Assembly: GCA_011371465.1 (NCBI GenBank)
Contig: DRQL01000290.1
Coordinates: 1-17,857, forward strand
From: Gammaproteobacteria bacterium
GTDB taxonomy: Bacteria > Pseudomonadota > Gammaproteobacteria > DSM-19610
DNA length: 17,857 bases
Direction: 5' to 3'
Below, in pieces: positions 6,200 to 13,793 of this stretch. The notes under the pieces are model-generated. The model did not search any database, was not told where the DNA came from, and worked only from the letters and a program-made list of their open reading frames with translations. Position numbers and translations under genes: made by a program. Position 1 is the first letter of the stretch. Each line of letters opens with the position of its first letter.

Positions 6200-7654
6200 A
6201 TGCTGATTTTTGAACATTCACAAAGTGGTCGGCGTGCCACTGCCCAGGCGCCGGTTGATGAAGCGGTGGTTGATGATCTGCCCGCGGAACTATTGCGTGA
6301 TGATGTCCCGGCATTGCCGGAAGTGTCGGAAATGCAGGTGGTGCGCCACTACACTCGCCTGTCGCAGAAGAACTTTTCCATCGATACCGAGTTCTACCCG
6401 CTGGGTTCCTGCACCATGAAGTACAATCCGCGTGCCTGCAATACACTGGCGATGCTGCCCGGTTTCCTTGCGCACCACCCGCTGGCGCCGGCCAGTGAGG
6501 GGCAGGGTGTACTGGCCTGCCTGTATGACCTGCAGGAAATGCTCAAGGGCGTGACCGGCATGCAGGCCGTTTCGCTGGCGCCGGCGGCCGGCGCCCAGGG
6601 TGAGTTTGCCGGTGTGGCCATGATCCGCGCCTATCACGATGCGCGTGGTGACGCTGAGCGGGACGAGATCCTGGTGCCCGATGCCGCGCACGGCACCAAC
6701 CCGGCCACGGCGACCATGTGCGGTTACAAGGTGCACGAGATACCGACCGGGGCAGATGGTGACGTCGACGTCGATGCCCTGCGCGCGGCCGTCGGGCCGC
6801 GTACTGCCGGCATTATGCTGACCAATCCATCGACGCTGGGGGTGTTCGAGCGCCGTATCGAGGAAATCGCCGGCATCGTGCACAATGCCGGCGGCCTGCT
6901 GTACTACGACGGGGCCAACCTGAATGCCATACTCGGCAAGGTGCGGCCCGGTGATATGGGCTTCGACGTGATTCACATGAACCTGCACAAGACGTTTTCG
7001 ACGCCGCACGGCGGCGGTGGTCCCGGTGCCGGCCCGGTGGGCGTCAGTGCGCGCCTGGAATCTTTCCTGCCGGTGCCGCTGGTTGCCTTTGACGGCGACG
7101 AGTACAGCTGGATTACCGACAGAGAACGTCCGCAGAGTATCGGGCGCCTGTCCGCTTTTGCGGGTAATGTCGGCGTTCTGCTCCGTGCCTACGTGTATGC
7201 GCGCATGCTGGGCAGGGAGGGGATGCACCGGGTGGCCGAGTTCGCGACCCTGAATGCAAACTACCTGATGAAGCGCCTGCAGGAGGCCGGTTTTGACCTG
7301 GCCTTTCCTGATCGCCGTGCCACCCACGAATTCATCGTGACGTTGAAACGCCAGCAGAAGGAACAGGGTGTCAGCGCCATGGATGTTGCCAAACGGCTGC
7401 TGGATTTCGGTTTTCACGCGCCGACTACCTATTTCCCCATGCTGGTTCCCGAGTGCCTGTTGATCGAGCCCACCGAGACCGAGAGTCCCGAAGAGCTGGA
7501 CGGGTTTGTCGAGGCTATGGCAAAGATACTCGATGAAGCGGAACAGAACCCGGACCACCTGCACGAAGCGCCGCATACCCGGCCGGTGCGGCGTCTGGAC
7601 GAGGTGCGTGCCGCTCGCGAGCTCGACCTGCGCTGGGTGGCAGGTGGCACCTGA
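6200..7654 (+). CDS. gcvPB: Glycine dehydrogenase (decarboxylating) subunit 2, P-protein C-terminal half (PLP-binding)
   Basis: A 484-residue protein. Its N-terminus MLIFEHSQSGRR is the usual GcvPB start. Later come FYPLGSCTMKYNPR, AHGTNPATATMCGY, MLTNPSTLGVFE, and HMNLHKTFSTPHGGGGPGAG, where K264 is the expected PLP-lysine. The C-terminus (HAPTTYFPMLVPE, then EPTETESPEELD) is also canonical. It binds PLP-glycine and works with GcvPA to decarboxylate glycine and load the lipoyl arm of GcvH. An upstream ATG at 6128 would add 24 residues unlike the family, so 6200 is preferred. The nearest purine-rich site, GAGGAAAG (6174-6181), is rather far upstream (~18 nt). The 212-nt gap to tpx holds three REPs and a palindrome, so its own promoter or mRNA processing is possible. 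Confidence 0.96.
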   Translation: MLIFEHSQSGRRATAQAPVDEAVVDDLPAELLRDDVPALPEVSEMQVVRHYTRLSQKNFSIDTEFYPLGSCTMKYNPRACNTLAMLPGFLAHHPLAPASEGQGVLACLYDLQEMLKGVTGMQAVSLAPAAGAQGEFAGVAMIRAYHDARGDAERDEILVPDAAHGTNPATATMCGYKVHEIPTGADGDVDVDALRAAVGPRTAGIMLTNPSTLGVFERRIEEIAGIVHNAGGLLYYDGANLNAILGKVRPGDMGFDVIHMNLHKTFSTPHGGGGPGAGPVGVSARLESFLPVPLVAFDGDEYSWITDRERPQSIGRLSAFAGNVGVLLRAYVYARMLGREGMHRVAEFATLNANYLMKRLQEAGFDLAFPDRRATHEFIVTLKRQQKEQGVSAMDVAKRLLDFGFHAPTTYFPMLVPECLLIEPTETESPEELDGFVEAMAKILDEAEQNPDHLHEAPHTRPVRRLDEVRAARELDLRWVAGGT

Positions 7655-7677
7655 AGAACACGCTGGCAACAGAGTGC

Positions 7678-7791
7678 GCGCTGGTTGCCCGGCCGGTTAT
7701 TTACAGGCCGTCGGCAGCAGGGATGCTGCCGTCGAGCGTACAGGGATGTATTCACAGCGCGCCTGTAAATAACCGGCCGGGTAACCAGCGC
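7678..7791. repeat. 114-nt palindromic element with 31-nt arms and two inner GGGA-loop hairpins
   Basis: Arms 7678-7708 and 7761-7791 are inverted repeats of 31 nt with a single mismatch (7687/7782, a G-U pair in RNA). Inside are CGGCAGCA-GGGA-TGCTGCCG (7712-7731) and a smaller TACA-GGGA-TGTA hairpin (within 7733-7760). The predicted RNA is a long stem topped by a multi-branch loop. It occupies most of the 171-nt gap between gcvPB and the kinase gene. No transposase or coding frame lies inside. It resembles a non-autonomous palindromic (MITE/BIME-like) element. Confidence 0.85.
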
Positions 7792-7825
7792 ATCGTTTAA
7801 TCGCAATTTGTCTGGAGAAATTTAC

Positions 7826-8767
7826 ATGTCGGCTCTAATCTGTGGCTCCTTTGCTTTCGACACCATCATGGTCTTTCAGGACAAGTTCAAGAACCATATC
7901 CTGCCTGACAAGGTGCATATCCTGAATGTTGCCTTCCATGTGCCCGAACTGCGCAGGGAGTTTGGCGGCTGTGCGGCCAATATCGCCTTCAACCTGAAAC
8001 TGCTCGGTGGTAACCCCATGCCGATGGGTACAGTGGGCAAAGACTTTTCACCCTATGCCGAATGGATGGATGAACACGGCATTCCACGCAACCACGTCAA
8101 AAAGATCGATGGCGCGTACACGGCGCAGGCGTTTATTACCACCGACCAGGACGATAACCAGATTACGGCGTTTCACCCCGGTGCGATGGACTATGCCCAC
8201 GAGGTGAAGGTCAGCGATGCACAGGATGTCCGCATTGGCATCGTATCTCCGGATGGCCGCCAGGGTATGATTGATCACGCCCGCCAGTTTGCCGATGCCG
8301 GTATCCCTTTTATCTTTGATCCGGGCCAGGCCATGCCGCTGTTCACCGGCGACGATTTCAAGCTGTTTATCGAACAGGCGAGCTGGGTGTGTGTGAATGA
8401 CTACGAGTCACAGGTGCTGCAGGAGCGTACCGGCTGGTCGCCCCATGAAATCGCCGAGCAGGTCGAGGCACTGGTAGTGACGCGCGGAGCGGAAGGCTCG
8501 TACATCTACATGGATGAAAAACGGGTCGAGATACCGGCGGCAAAGGTCAATGCCGTGGTGGACCCGACCGGTTGTGGCGATGCCTACCGCGGCGGACTGC
8601 TGTATGGCCTGATGAACGGGCTGGACTGGGAAGTGACCGGCCGCATGGCGGCGCTGATGGGCGCCATCAAGGTGGAAAGCAACGGGACACAGAACCACAG
8701 CTTTACGCTGGACGAGTTCCGTGACCGGTACCGCGAGAGTTTTGGTGTTGCACTGGCCGAGCTTTGA
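7826..8767 (+). CDS. PfkB/ribokinase-family sugar or nucleoside kinase, adenosine-kinase-like
   Basis: A 313-residue protein of the PfkB/ribokinase superfamily. The N-terminal LICGSFAFDTIM and FGGCAANIAFNLKLLGG form the substrate-binding side (PfkB signature 1 region). VDPTGCGDAYRGG is the ATP-site signature 2 with the catalytic base D252. The DPTGCGDA form, together with FIFDPGQAMP and WVCVNDYE, resembles the adenosine/nucleoside-kinase branch more than fructokinases or ribokinases, but substrate assignment is inference. The ATG at 7826 has GGAGA at 7813-7817; a TTG at 7808 is less likely. It follows the 114-nt palindrome after gcvPB and is close-packed with the downstream methyltransferase, so the two probably share a transcript. 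Free adenosine from SAM/SAH turnover is one plausible substrate. Confidence 0.88.
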   Translation: MSALICGSFAFDTIMVFQDKFKNHILPDKVHILNVAFHVPELRREFGGCAANIAFNLKLLGGNPMPMGTVGKDFSPYAEWMDEHGIPRNHVKKIDGAYTAQAFITTDQDDNQITAFHPGAMDYAHEVKVSDAQDVRIGIVSPDGRQGMIDHARQFADAGIPFIFDPGQAMPLFTGDDFKLFIEQASWVCVNDYESQVLQERTGWSPHEIAEQVEALVVTRGAEGSYIYMDEKRVEIPAAKVNAVVDPTGCGDAYRGGLLYGLMNGLDWEVTGRMAALMGAIKVESNGTQNHSFTLDEFRDRYRESFGVALAEL

Positions 8768-8796
8768 CCGGTTCTCGATTGAATACCCGTGCGGAG

Positions 8797-9627
8797 ATGC
8801 ATAAAAAAGAAGTGCGGCAGGTATTCGACTCACTCGCGCCCGGTTACGATTGCGCTGCAACACGATTTTTCCCGTTCACTGCAGACCGTCTGCTGGACTT
8901 TGTCAGGCCCCGGCCGGGCAGCCGGGTACTGGACGTGGCCACCGGTACCGGCGTTGCGGCGGTGGCCTTTGCCCAGGCGGTACGACCCGGTGGCGGGCGG
9001 GTGACGGTCATCGATCTGTCCGGCGGCATGCTGGACCGGGCGGAAGCCAATATCCGCAAGATGGCGCTGGACAACGTCGACCTGCACGAAATGGATGCCG
9101 AGCACCTGGATTTTCGTGCCGACTATTTTCATTATGTTGTCTGTTCCTACGGCCTGTTTTTTATTCCCGATATGGTGGCAGCGCTGCGTGAATGGGTGCG
9201 GGTGCTTCAGCCCGGCGGCAAGCTGGCCTTTACCTGTTTCGAGACGACGGCTTTTCAGCCGATGCTGGATGATTTTGTTGAACGCCTGCAGGCGTTTGGC
9301 GTACAGCTTCCTGAAGGGCCGTTCGGCTCCAGGCGTATCACCTCGCTGCAGCACTGCAGCGAACTGCTGGATACCGCGGGGCTGGTGGAGATCGATACCG
9401 AGTGCCGGCAGACGGGTTATCACCTGGCGGATGAAAACGACTGGTGGGCCGTCGTCAGTAACACGGCCATACGCGCCCTGTTTGACCAGGTGCCGGACGA
9501 TCGCAAGGCGGAGTTCCGCGCGCAGCACCTGGCGTATGTCGCCACGCGCAAAAACGACGAAGGGCTGTGGATGGATGTGCAGACACGTTTTGCATCCGGC
9601 ATAAAACCCGCAGGAGCGGTCTCCTGA
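8797..9627 (+). CDS. Class I SAM-dependent methyltransferase (UbiE/Methyltransf_11-like)
   Basis: A 276-residue protein. FDSLAPGYD opens the domain as in UbiE-like enzymes. GSRVLDVATGTG (41-52) is motif I for SAM, VTVIDLSGGMLDRAEANI is motif II, and LHEMDAEHLDF is the following acidic/motif III region. VLQPGGKLAFTCFE is the post-motif. The substrate is unknown; the C-terminal third is more typical of a small-molecule methyltransferase than of UbiE itself. The start is uncertain: ATG 8797 has GGAG directly against it, while TTG at 8764 would overlap the kinase stop (TTGA) and TTG 8779 is also in frame. The last residues, roughly PAGAVS, and the TGA stop are encoded by a REP unit, so the C-terminus appears to have been altered by REP insertion or replacement. 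Confidence 0.88.
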   Translation: MHKKEVRQVFDSLAPGYDCAATRFFPFTADRLLDFVRPRPGSRVLDVATGTGVAAVAFAQAVRPGGGRVTVIDLSGGMLDRAEANIRKMALDNVDLHEMDAEHLDFRADYFHYVVCSYGLFFIPDMVAALREWVRVLQPGGKLAFTCFETTAFQPMLDDFVERLQAFGVQLPEGPFGSRRITSLQHCSELLDTAGLVEIDTECRQTGYHLADENDWWAVVSNTAIRALFDQVPDDRKAEFRAQHLAYVATRKNDEGLWMDVQTRFASGIKPAGAVS

Positions 9628-9637
9628 CCGCGAAGGG
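9607..9637 (+). repeat. REP-like palindrome (class GCGGTC) overlapping a CDS 3' end
   Basis: CCCGCAGGAGCGGTCTCCTG followed by ACCGCGAAGGG, with a perfect GCGGTC-TCCT-GACCGC hairpin. The methyltransferase stop TGA (9625-9627) lies inside it. A degenerate remnant (TTCGCGCCGGAAGG, 9651-9664) may be a second, decayed unit. It lies between convergent genes. Confidence 0.85.
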
Positions 9638-9682
9638 CAGGCCGACCATTCGCGCCGGAAGGTGAGTGATGCCCGGTGCGGG

Positions 9683-10459
9683 CTAGTTGACCTTGACCTG
9701 CACCGGTATCCATTTCGCCATGAGGCGGCCCAGGGTGCCGTTCTTCTTCAGGGTGTCGAGTACGCCGTTCAGGGCGTTGGCCAGCGCGGTATCCTGTTTG
9801 CGCACGGCCCAGGCGAGGTATTCCTCGGTGAGCGGCCGGTACAGTCCCATCAGCCCGGCTTTTTCAGTAGCGGCGTTGGCGGTCAGGCGCCAGATGGTCG
9901 GCGCATCATGGATGAAGATGTCGATCTTGCCGGCGCCCAGCGCGTCTGTGCCCTGTTCGATGGTGGCAAAGGAAGTGATCACCGCATCGGGCAGTTCCGC
10001 TTTTGCAAAGGTCTCTCCGGTCGTGCCGGCCTTGACACCGACCCTGGCGCCCTTGCTGAACAGGGCGCTCGGTCTGGCCCATTGCACCAGGTCGGCGGAG
10101 CGGATCAGGGCCATCTGGCCGATGCGCATCCAGGGTTCGGTAAACAGCACCTGTTTGCTGCGCGCGTCGGTGACCGACATGCCGGACATAATCACGTCAA
10201 TCTTGCCGGCGTTCAGTGCCGGGATCAGCTCTTCCCACGGCAGTTCGACGAGTCGGGTCTTTACGTTCAGTGCTTGCCCGACCGCCGCAGCCAGATCGAT
10301 TTCCATACCCTGCAGTTTGCCATCGGCCTTGAAGGTAAGCGGCGGGTAGCTCGCCGAGGTGCCTATGCGCAGGGTCGAGGGGATGGTGTCATCGGCTGAA
10401 ACGGCAACCTGCACGGACAGGGTCAGCAGGAGGGTCAGCAGTATACGGGCAAGTTTCAT
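9683..10459 (-). CDS. Family 3 (amino-acid type) ABC transporter solute-binding protein, orphan
   Basis: A protein of about 258 residues with a Sec signal peptide (KLARILLTLLLTLSVQVAVSA, cleavage likely after VSA), so periplasmic. The mature part has the SBP_bac_3 pattern: LRIGTSASYPPLTFKADGKL, GMEIDLAAAVGQAL, WEELIPALNAGKIDVIMSGM, VTDARSKQVLFTEPW, then VGVKAGTTGE and the ending TLKKNGTLGRLMAKW. Ligands of this family are usually polar amino acids or related small molecules. No permease or ATPase lies beside it, so it is an orphan or serves a transporter elsewhere. Two ATGs are possible, 10463-10465 and 10457-10459. AAGG lies 4 nt from the first and 10 nt from the second, so I kept the second, but both are open. 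It lies 54 nt after the YyaL-type gene on the same strand and is probably co-transcribed. Confidence 0.9.
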   Translation of the reverse strand: MKLARILLTLLLTLSVQVAVSADDTIPSTLRIGTSASYPPLTFKADGKLQGMEIDLAAAVGQALNVKTRLVELPWEELIPALNAGKIDVIMSGMSVTDARSKQVLFTEPWMRIGQMALIRSADLVQWARPSALFSKGARVGVKAGTTGETFAKAELPDAVITSFATIEQGTDALGAGKIDIFIHDAPTIWRLTANAATEKAGLMGLYRPLTEEYLAWAVRKQDTALANALNGVLDTLKKNGTLGRLMAKWIPVQVKVN

Positions 10460-10513
10460 GCGCATTTCGCCTTGTGGGTAAGGAAGAATGGTAAAACATA
10501 GTGCCAGATCGCG

Positions 10514-12589
10514 TCAGGCGGAGCAAAACCGTTCCAGTTCGGGGAGGGACGACACTGCTGGCAGACAGTGCATGCCTTCACAGATGTAGGCGACGCCGTC
10601 TGCTTGCGGAGTGCGTTGCCGCAGTGGCGCAGGAAGGTCGGCGGTGGTGTCCGCAATGGCAAACACCTGGCGGCGCGGTGCGTAGTGCTGTGCCAGAACG
10701 TGCTGCCAGGCTGCCAGCCGGTCCCGCCCGGCACGAATGATGACGGTTTCCACCGGGTAGAGCGTTTCTTCCAGTGCCAGCAGCAGGCCGGTATGACCGT
10801 AGGGGCTCTGCTGGATGGCGCCCCAGGCGGACCGGAGTGTCTGCCCGGCTGTATCGAGATAGCGGGTTTCACCCAGCAGGTGGCCGAGGCGCAGCAATAC
10901 CCGGGCCGCGATGGCGTTGCCGGCGGGCATGGCATCGTCGCCCAGGGGTTTGGGACGCTGAATCAGGTGCTCGTGATCATCCGCGGTGAAATAGAAGCCG
11001 CCGGCAGGATCGGCGAAGTGTTCCAGCACGACATCGGCGAGCTGCAGCGCAAACGCCAGGTCGTCGTTGTTCCAGCGCACCTGCAGCAGTTCCAGCACGG
11101 CGTCGATCAGAAACACGTAGTCGTCCAGGTAGGCCGCGAGGTGGGTGTGCCCGTCCTTGCTGGTGGCGTAGAGGCGATTCCCGGACCACATCTGCGTGCG
11201 GATGAAGGCCAGTGCCTGTTCCGCGGATGCGCCACAGCGGGGTTCATTACACTGTCGTGCGGCCTGTGCCATGCCCTTGATCATCAGCGCATTCCAGGAC
11301 ACCAGCACCTTGTCGTCGCGGCCGGGGTGGACGCGCTGTTGGCGGGCGTTGAACAGCTTGCTGCGCGCTGTTTCGAGTTGCGCCCGGATATCGGGCTCAG
11401 GCAAACCGAAGTGTTTGCTCAATGTTGCCACGGAGGTGTGGACGTGTGCATGCCAGCGGCCTTCGAAGTTGGGTTCGCGGTCGAAACCGAACCGGGCCGC
11501 GACCAGCGCGTACTCCGCTTCGCTCAGCGGCTCCCGCACCTCGTCCGGCGTCCAGACGTAGAATTTTCCTTCTTCGCCCTCGCTGTCCGCGTCCAGGCTG
11601 GAATAGTAGCCACCCTGCGGCGACTGCATGTCACGGATCACCCATTCGGCGGTTTCCGCAACGATGCGGCGAAACAGGGGGTTGCGGGTGACGACCCAGG
11701 CGTCACTGTACAGGGACAGCAGCGGGCCGTTGTCATACAGCATTTTCTCGAAATGCGGGATCATCCATTGTTCGTCCACCGAGTAGCGGCAGAAGCCGCC
11801 GCCGATCTGGTCATACAGTCCACCCAGCGCCATGCGCTTCAGCGTGAACAGCGCCATGTGCAGGGCCTGCTCATCGGCCTGGCCGTCGCCGCGCGTGGCC
11901 GCCCAGTGGCGCAGCAGCCGTTCGATACTGGTGGGGTGCGGAAACTTCGGCGCGCTGCCGAAACCGCCGTGGGTGGCGTCGAACTGCTGTTCCAGTTGCT
12001 GGCGCGCAACGTCCAGTGGCATGGCATTGAGTTCAGCCTGGCTGTCCTGTGCCGGGTCATCCCCGTTCATGGACGACATGAAATCGATCAGGGAGCGGTT
12101 CTGCCGGTCCAGTTCATCGCGGTGTTCGCGGTAGAAATCCGACACGCGCTGGCACAGGTCCGTAAAGGCCGGCATACCATAACGGGGCTGGTCGGGAAAA
12201 TAGGTGCCGGCGAAAAAGGGGATCTGCTCGTCCGGGGTCAGGAACAGGGTCAGGGGCCAGCCACCGGCGCGTTGGGTGAGCAGCGAATGCGCGGTCTGGT
12301 AGATTTTGTCGAGGTCGGGACGTTCCTCGCGGTCGACCTTGACGTTGACAAACAGCCGGTTCATCACTTCCGCGGTGGCCGGATCCTCGAACGATTCGTG
12401 TGCCATGACGTGGCACCAGTGGCAGGCGGAATAGCCGATCGACAGCAGGATAGGTTTGTTCTCCCGGCGGGCTTTTTCCAGCGCCTGCGGACCCCAGGGA
12501 TACCATGCGACCGGGTTGTGCGCGTGTTGCAGCAGGTACGGGCTGGTTTCGGTAACAAGGTGGTTGGTATAGTGAGCGTCGTCGGTCAT
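10514..12589 (-). CDS. YyaL/DUF255 protein: thioredoxin-fold plus six-hairpin glycosidase-like domain
   Basis: A 691-residue protein of the YyaL/SPATA20 family. The N-terminus NHLVTETSPYLLQHAHNPV with AWYPWG is the family signature. A thioredoxin-like domain follows with CHWC (56-59) inside YSACHWCHVM, plus VKVDREERPDLD and GGWPLTLFLTPD. The large C-terminal part (GGFGSAPKFPHP, YDQIGGGFCRYSVDEQW, FYVWTPDE, VLVSWNALMIKGMA) is the alpha/alpha-toroid, glycosidase-like portion. No signal peptide is seen, so it is probably cytoplasmic. Its biochemical role is unknown; a redox or sugar-related function is only suggested by the folds. The ATG at 12589 gives the conserved start; a GTG at 12622 would add 11 residues. 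It diverges from the GT2 gene across an 83-nt gap with a TATATT on its strand (12623-12628) but no recognisable -35. Confidence 0.92.
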   Translation of the reverse strand: MTDDAHYTNHLVTETSPYLLQHAHNPVAWYPWGPQALEKARRENKPILLSIGYSACHWCHVMAHESFEDPATAEVMNRLFVNVKVDREERPDLDKIYQTAHSLLTQRAGGWPLTLFLTPDEQIPFFAGTYFPDQPRYGMPAFTDLCQRVSDFYREHRDELDRQNRSLIDFMSSMNGDDPAQDSQAELNAMPLDVARQQLEQQFDATHGGFGSAPKFPHPTSIERLLRHWAATRGDGQADEQALHMALFTLKRMALGGLYDQIGGGFCRYSVDEQWMIPHFEKMLYDNGPLLSLYSDAWVVTRNPLFRRIVAETAEWVIRDMQSPQGGYYSSLDADSEGEEGKFYVWTPDEVREPLSEAEYALVAARFGFDREPNFEGRWHAHVHTSVATLSKHFGLPEPDIRAQLETARSKLFNARQQRVHPGRDDKVLVSWNALMIKGMAQAARQCNEPRCGASAEQALAFIRTQMWSGNRLYATSKDGHTHLAAYLDDYVFLIDAVLELLQVRWNNDDLAFALQLADVVLEHFADPAGGFYFTADDHEHLIQRPKPLGDDAMPAGNAIAARVLLRLGHLLGETRYLDTAGQTLRSAWGAIQQSPYGHTGLLLALEETLYPVETVIIRAGRDRLAAWQHVLAQHYAPRRQVFAIADTTADLPAPLRQRTPQADGVAYICEGMHCLPAVSSLPELERFCSA

Positions 12590-12672
12590 GGGGGTCCGGT
12601 CAGGCTGGCTGGCGTGGCGCACAATATACGCCGCCCGGGCCGTTCCATACCCGGAAAATAACGAGGGTTTTC

Positions 12673-13476
12673 ATGGAGTTTTCTATTGTCGTTCCGGTAT
12701 ACAACGAGGCTGGAAATATTGTCCCGCTGTTACAGGAGATCGACCGGCTGCTGGCCGGCAGGCCGGACTTCGAGGTGGTGTACGTGGACGACGGCAGCGA
12801 GGACGGAACGGGGGAGGTATTGCAGGCGGCGCTCAACCGGTTTCCCTTCCTGCGCGTCCTGAACCACGCGCAGCGTTGCGGTCAGAGCAGCGCACTGCTG
12901 ACCGGGGTGCGTGCGGCTCGGGCCCCCAGCATCATCACCCTGGACGGCGACGGCCAGAACGATCCTGCCGATATCGAAGTGTTGCTGCAACGCGCGGCGA
13001 CCGGAGGGGAAAGCGCAGACCGGCTGGTGCTGGTCGGGCACCGCACCCGCAGGCGCGACAACTGGCTGCGACGCTGGTCATCAAGGGTCGCCAACGCCGT
13101 CCGCAGCCGCCTGTTGAAAGATGCGACGCCGGATACCGGCTGTGGCCTGAAGCTGTTTCCGCGTGACCTGTTCCTGTCCCTGCCGGCGTTTGATCACATG
13201 CACCGCTTCCTGCCGGCGCTGATGCAGCGCGCCGGCGCGCGGGTCGTTTCCGTTCCGGTGCGGCATCGTGAACGCCGGGCCGGGGTATCCAAGTACGGTG
13301 TGCGCAACCGTCTTTGGGTCGGGCTGGTGGATATGGCGGGTGTCATGTGGTTGCAGCGACGGCGCACCGGGCAGCCGCTGCGGCGGCAAGGTCGCTGGTC
13401 CGGGCTGGCGGACACCCTGGGTATGTATTGGCTGCAGCGCCGCCCCTGCCATGCGTCGGCCACGGAGGAGCACTGA
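12673..13476 (+). CDS. GT2 glycosyltransferase, polyprenyl-phosphate sugar synthase type (DPM1/ArnC-like)
   Basis: A 267-residue GT2 (GT-A) protein. FSIVVPVYNEAGNI opens the domain, VDDGSEDGT (38-46) holds the nucleotide-binding Asp residues, TLDGDGQNDP (89-98) is the DxD-like metal site, and DTGCGLKLFPRD with HRFLPAL and HRERRAGVSKYG matches dolichol/undecaprenyl-phosphate mannosyl-type transferases. It lacks the C-terminal membrane helices of full-length ArnC/GtrB proteins, so it is probably a peripheral inner-membrane enzyme. Predicted reaction: NDP-sugar plus polyprenyl phosphate gives polyprenyl-phosphate sugar; sugar unknown. Ribosome site GAGGG lies 12 nt before ATG 12673. Its stop overlaps the LAB_N gene start (TGATG), so it is co-translated with that gene. 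Confidence 0.9.
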   Translation: MEFSIVVPVYNEAGNIVPLLQEIDRLLAGRPDFEVVYVDDGSEDGTGEVLQAALNRFPFLRVLNHAQRCGQSSALLTGVRAARAPSIITLDGDGQNDPADIEVLLQRAATGGESADRLVLVGHRTRRRDNWLRRWSSRVANAVRSRLLKDATPDTGCGLKLFPRDLFLSLPAFDHMHRFLPALMQRAGARVVSVPVRHRERRAGVSKYGVRNRLWVGLVDMAGVMWLQRRRTGQPLRRQGRWSGLADTLGMYWLQRRPCHASATEEH

Positions 13477-13760
13477 TGTTTGATCAACCTGTAGGCTGGC
13501 TGGTGATCGGCTTCGCCGGCCAGGCGCTGTTTTCAGCGCGTTTCCTGGTGCAGTGGGTATACAGCGAGCGCCGCAAGCGTTCGCTGATTCCCATCGCCTT
13601 CTGGTATTTCAGCCTGGCGGGTGGTGCCACCCTGTTTACCTACGCCCTGCACATCGGCGACCCGGTGTTCATACTCGGCCAGTCGCTGGGGGTGCTCATC
13701 TATACCCGCAACCTCTATTTCATCCACAAGGAACGCCAGCGGCTGGTACAGGCGGAGTGA
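13476..13760 (+). CDS. Small membrane protein, lipid-A-disaccharide synthase N-terminal (LAB_N) domain
   Basis: A 94-residue protein, mostly hydrophobic, with three predicted transmembrane segments (about residues 5-24, 37-58 and 62-80). FSARFLVQWVYSERRKRSLI and PIAFWYFSLAGG are the signature of stand-alone LAB_N proteins. The name comes from LpxB, but these small proteins have no glycosyltransferase domain. Their frequent place between a GT2 and a GT39 gene suggests a membrane partner for handling the lipid-linked sugar, possibly flipping, although this is not proven. GGAGG (13464-13468) is a good ribosome site, and the start overlaps the GT2 stop by one base. The frame is open further upstream into the GT2 gene, but the ATG at 13476 gives the conserved N-terminus. 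Confidence 0.87.
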   Translation: MFDQPVGWLVIGFAGQALFSARFLVQWVYSERRKRSLIPIAFWYFSLAGGATLFTYALHIGDPVFILGQSLGVLIYTRNLYFIHKERQRLVQAE

Positions 13761-13793
13761 CCGGCCTGATCGCAGCGGCCGGCAAAGATCGCG

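Noticed and set aside
7678..7791. Intrinsic terminator after gcvPB
   Set aside because: The stem is far longer than a terminator, has a structured interior and no T-tract after it.
9670..9682. GCCCG-gtg-CGGGC hairpin as a terminator for the solute-binding protein gene
   Set aside because: It directly abuts the stop codon, and no T-run follows it on the minus strand.
10568..12661. 697-codon open frame on the plus strand
   Set aside because: It is the antisense shadow of the YyaL-type gene, which has clear family motifs. The other long antisense frames, e.g. 3925-5016 and 6290-7669 over gcvPA and gcvPB, are shadows for the same reason.
13476..13760. Truncated lpxB
   Set aside because: The LAB_N domain is complete with its own start, stop and ribosome site, and stand-alone LAB_N proteins are a known family; no remnant of the LpxB catalytic domain follows.
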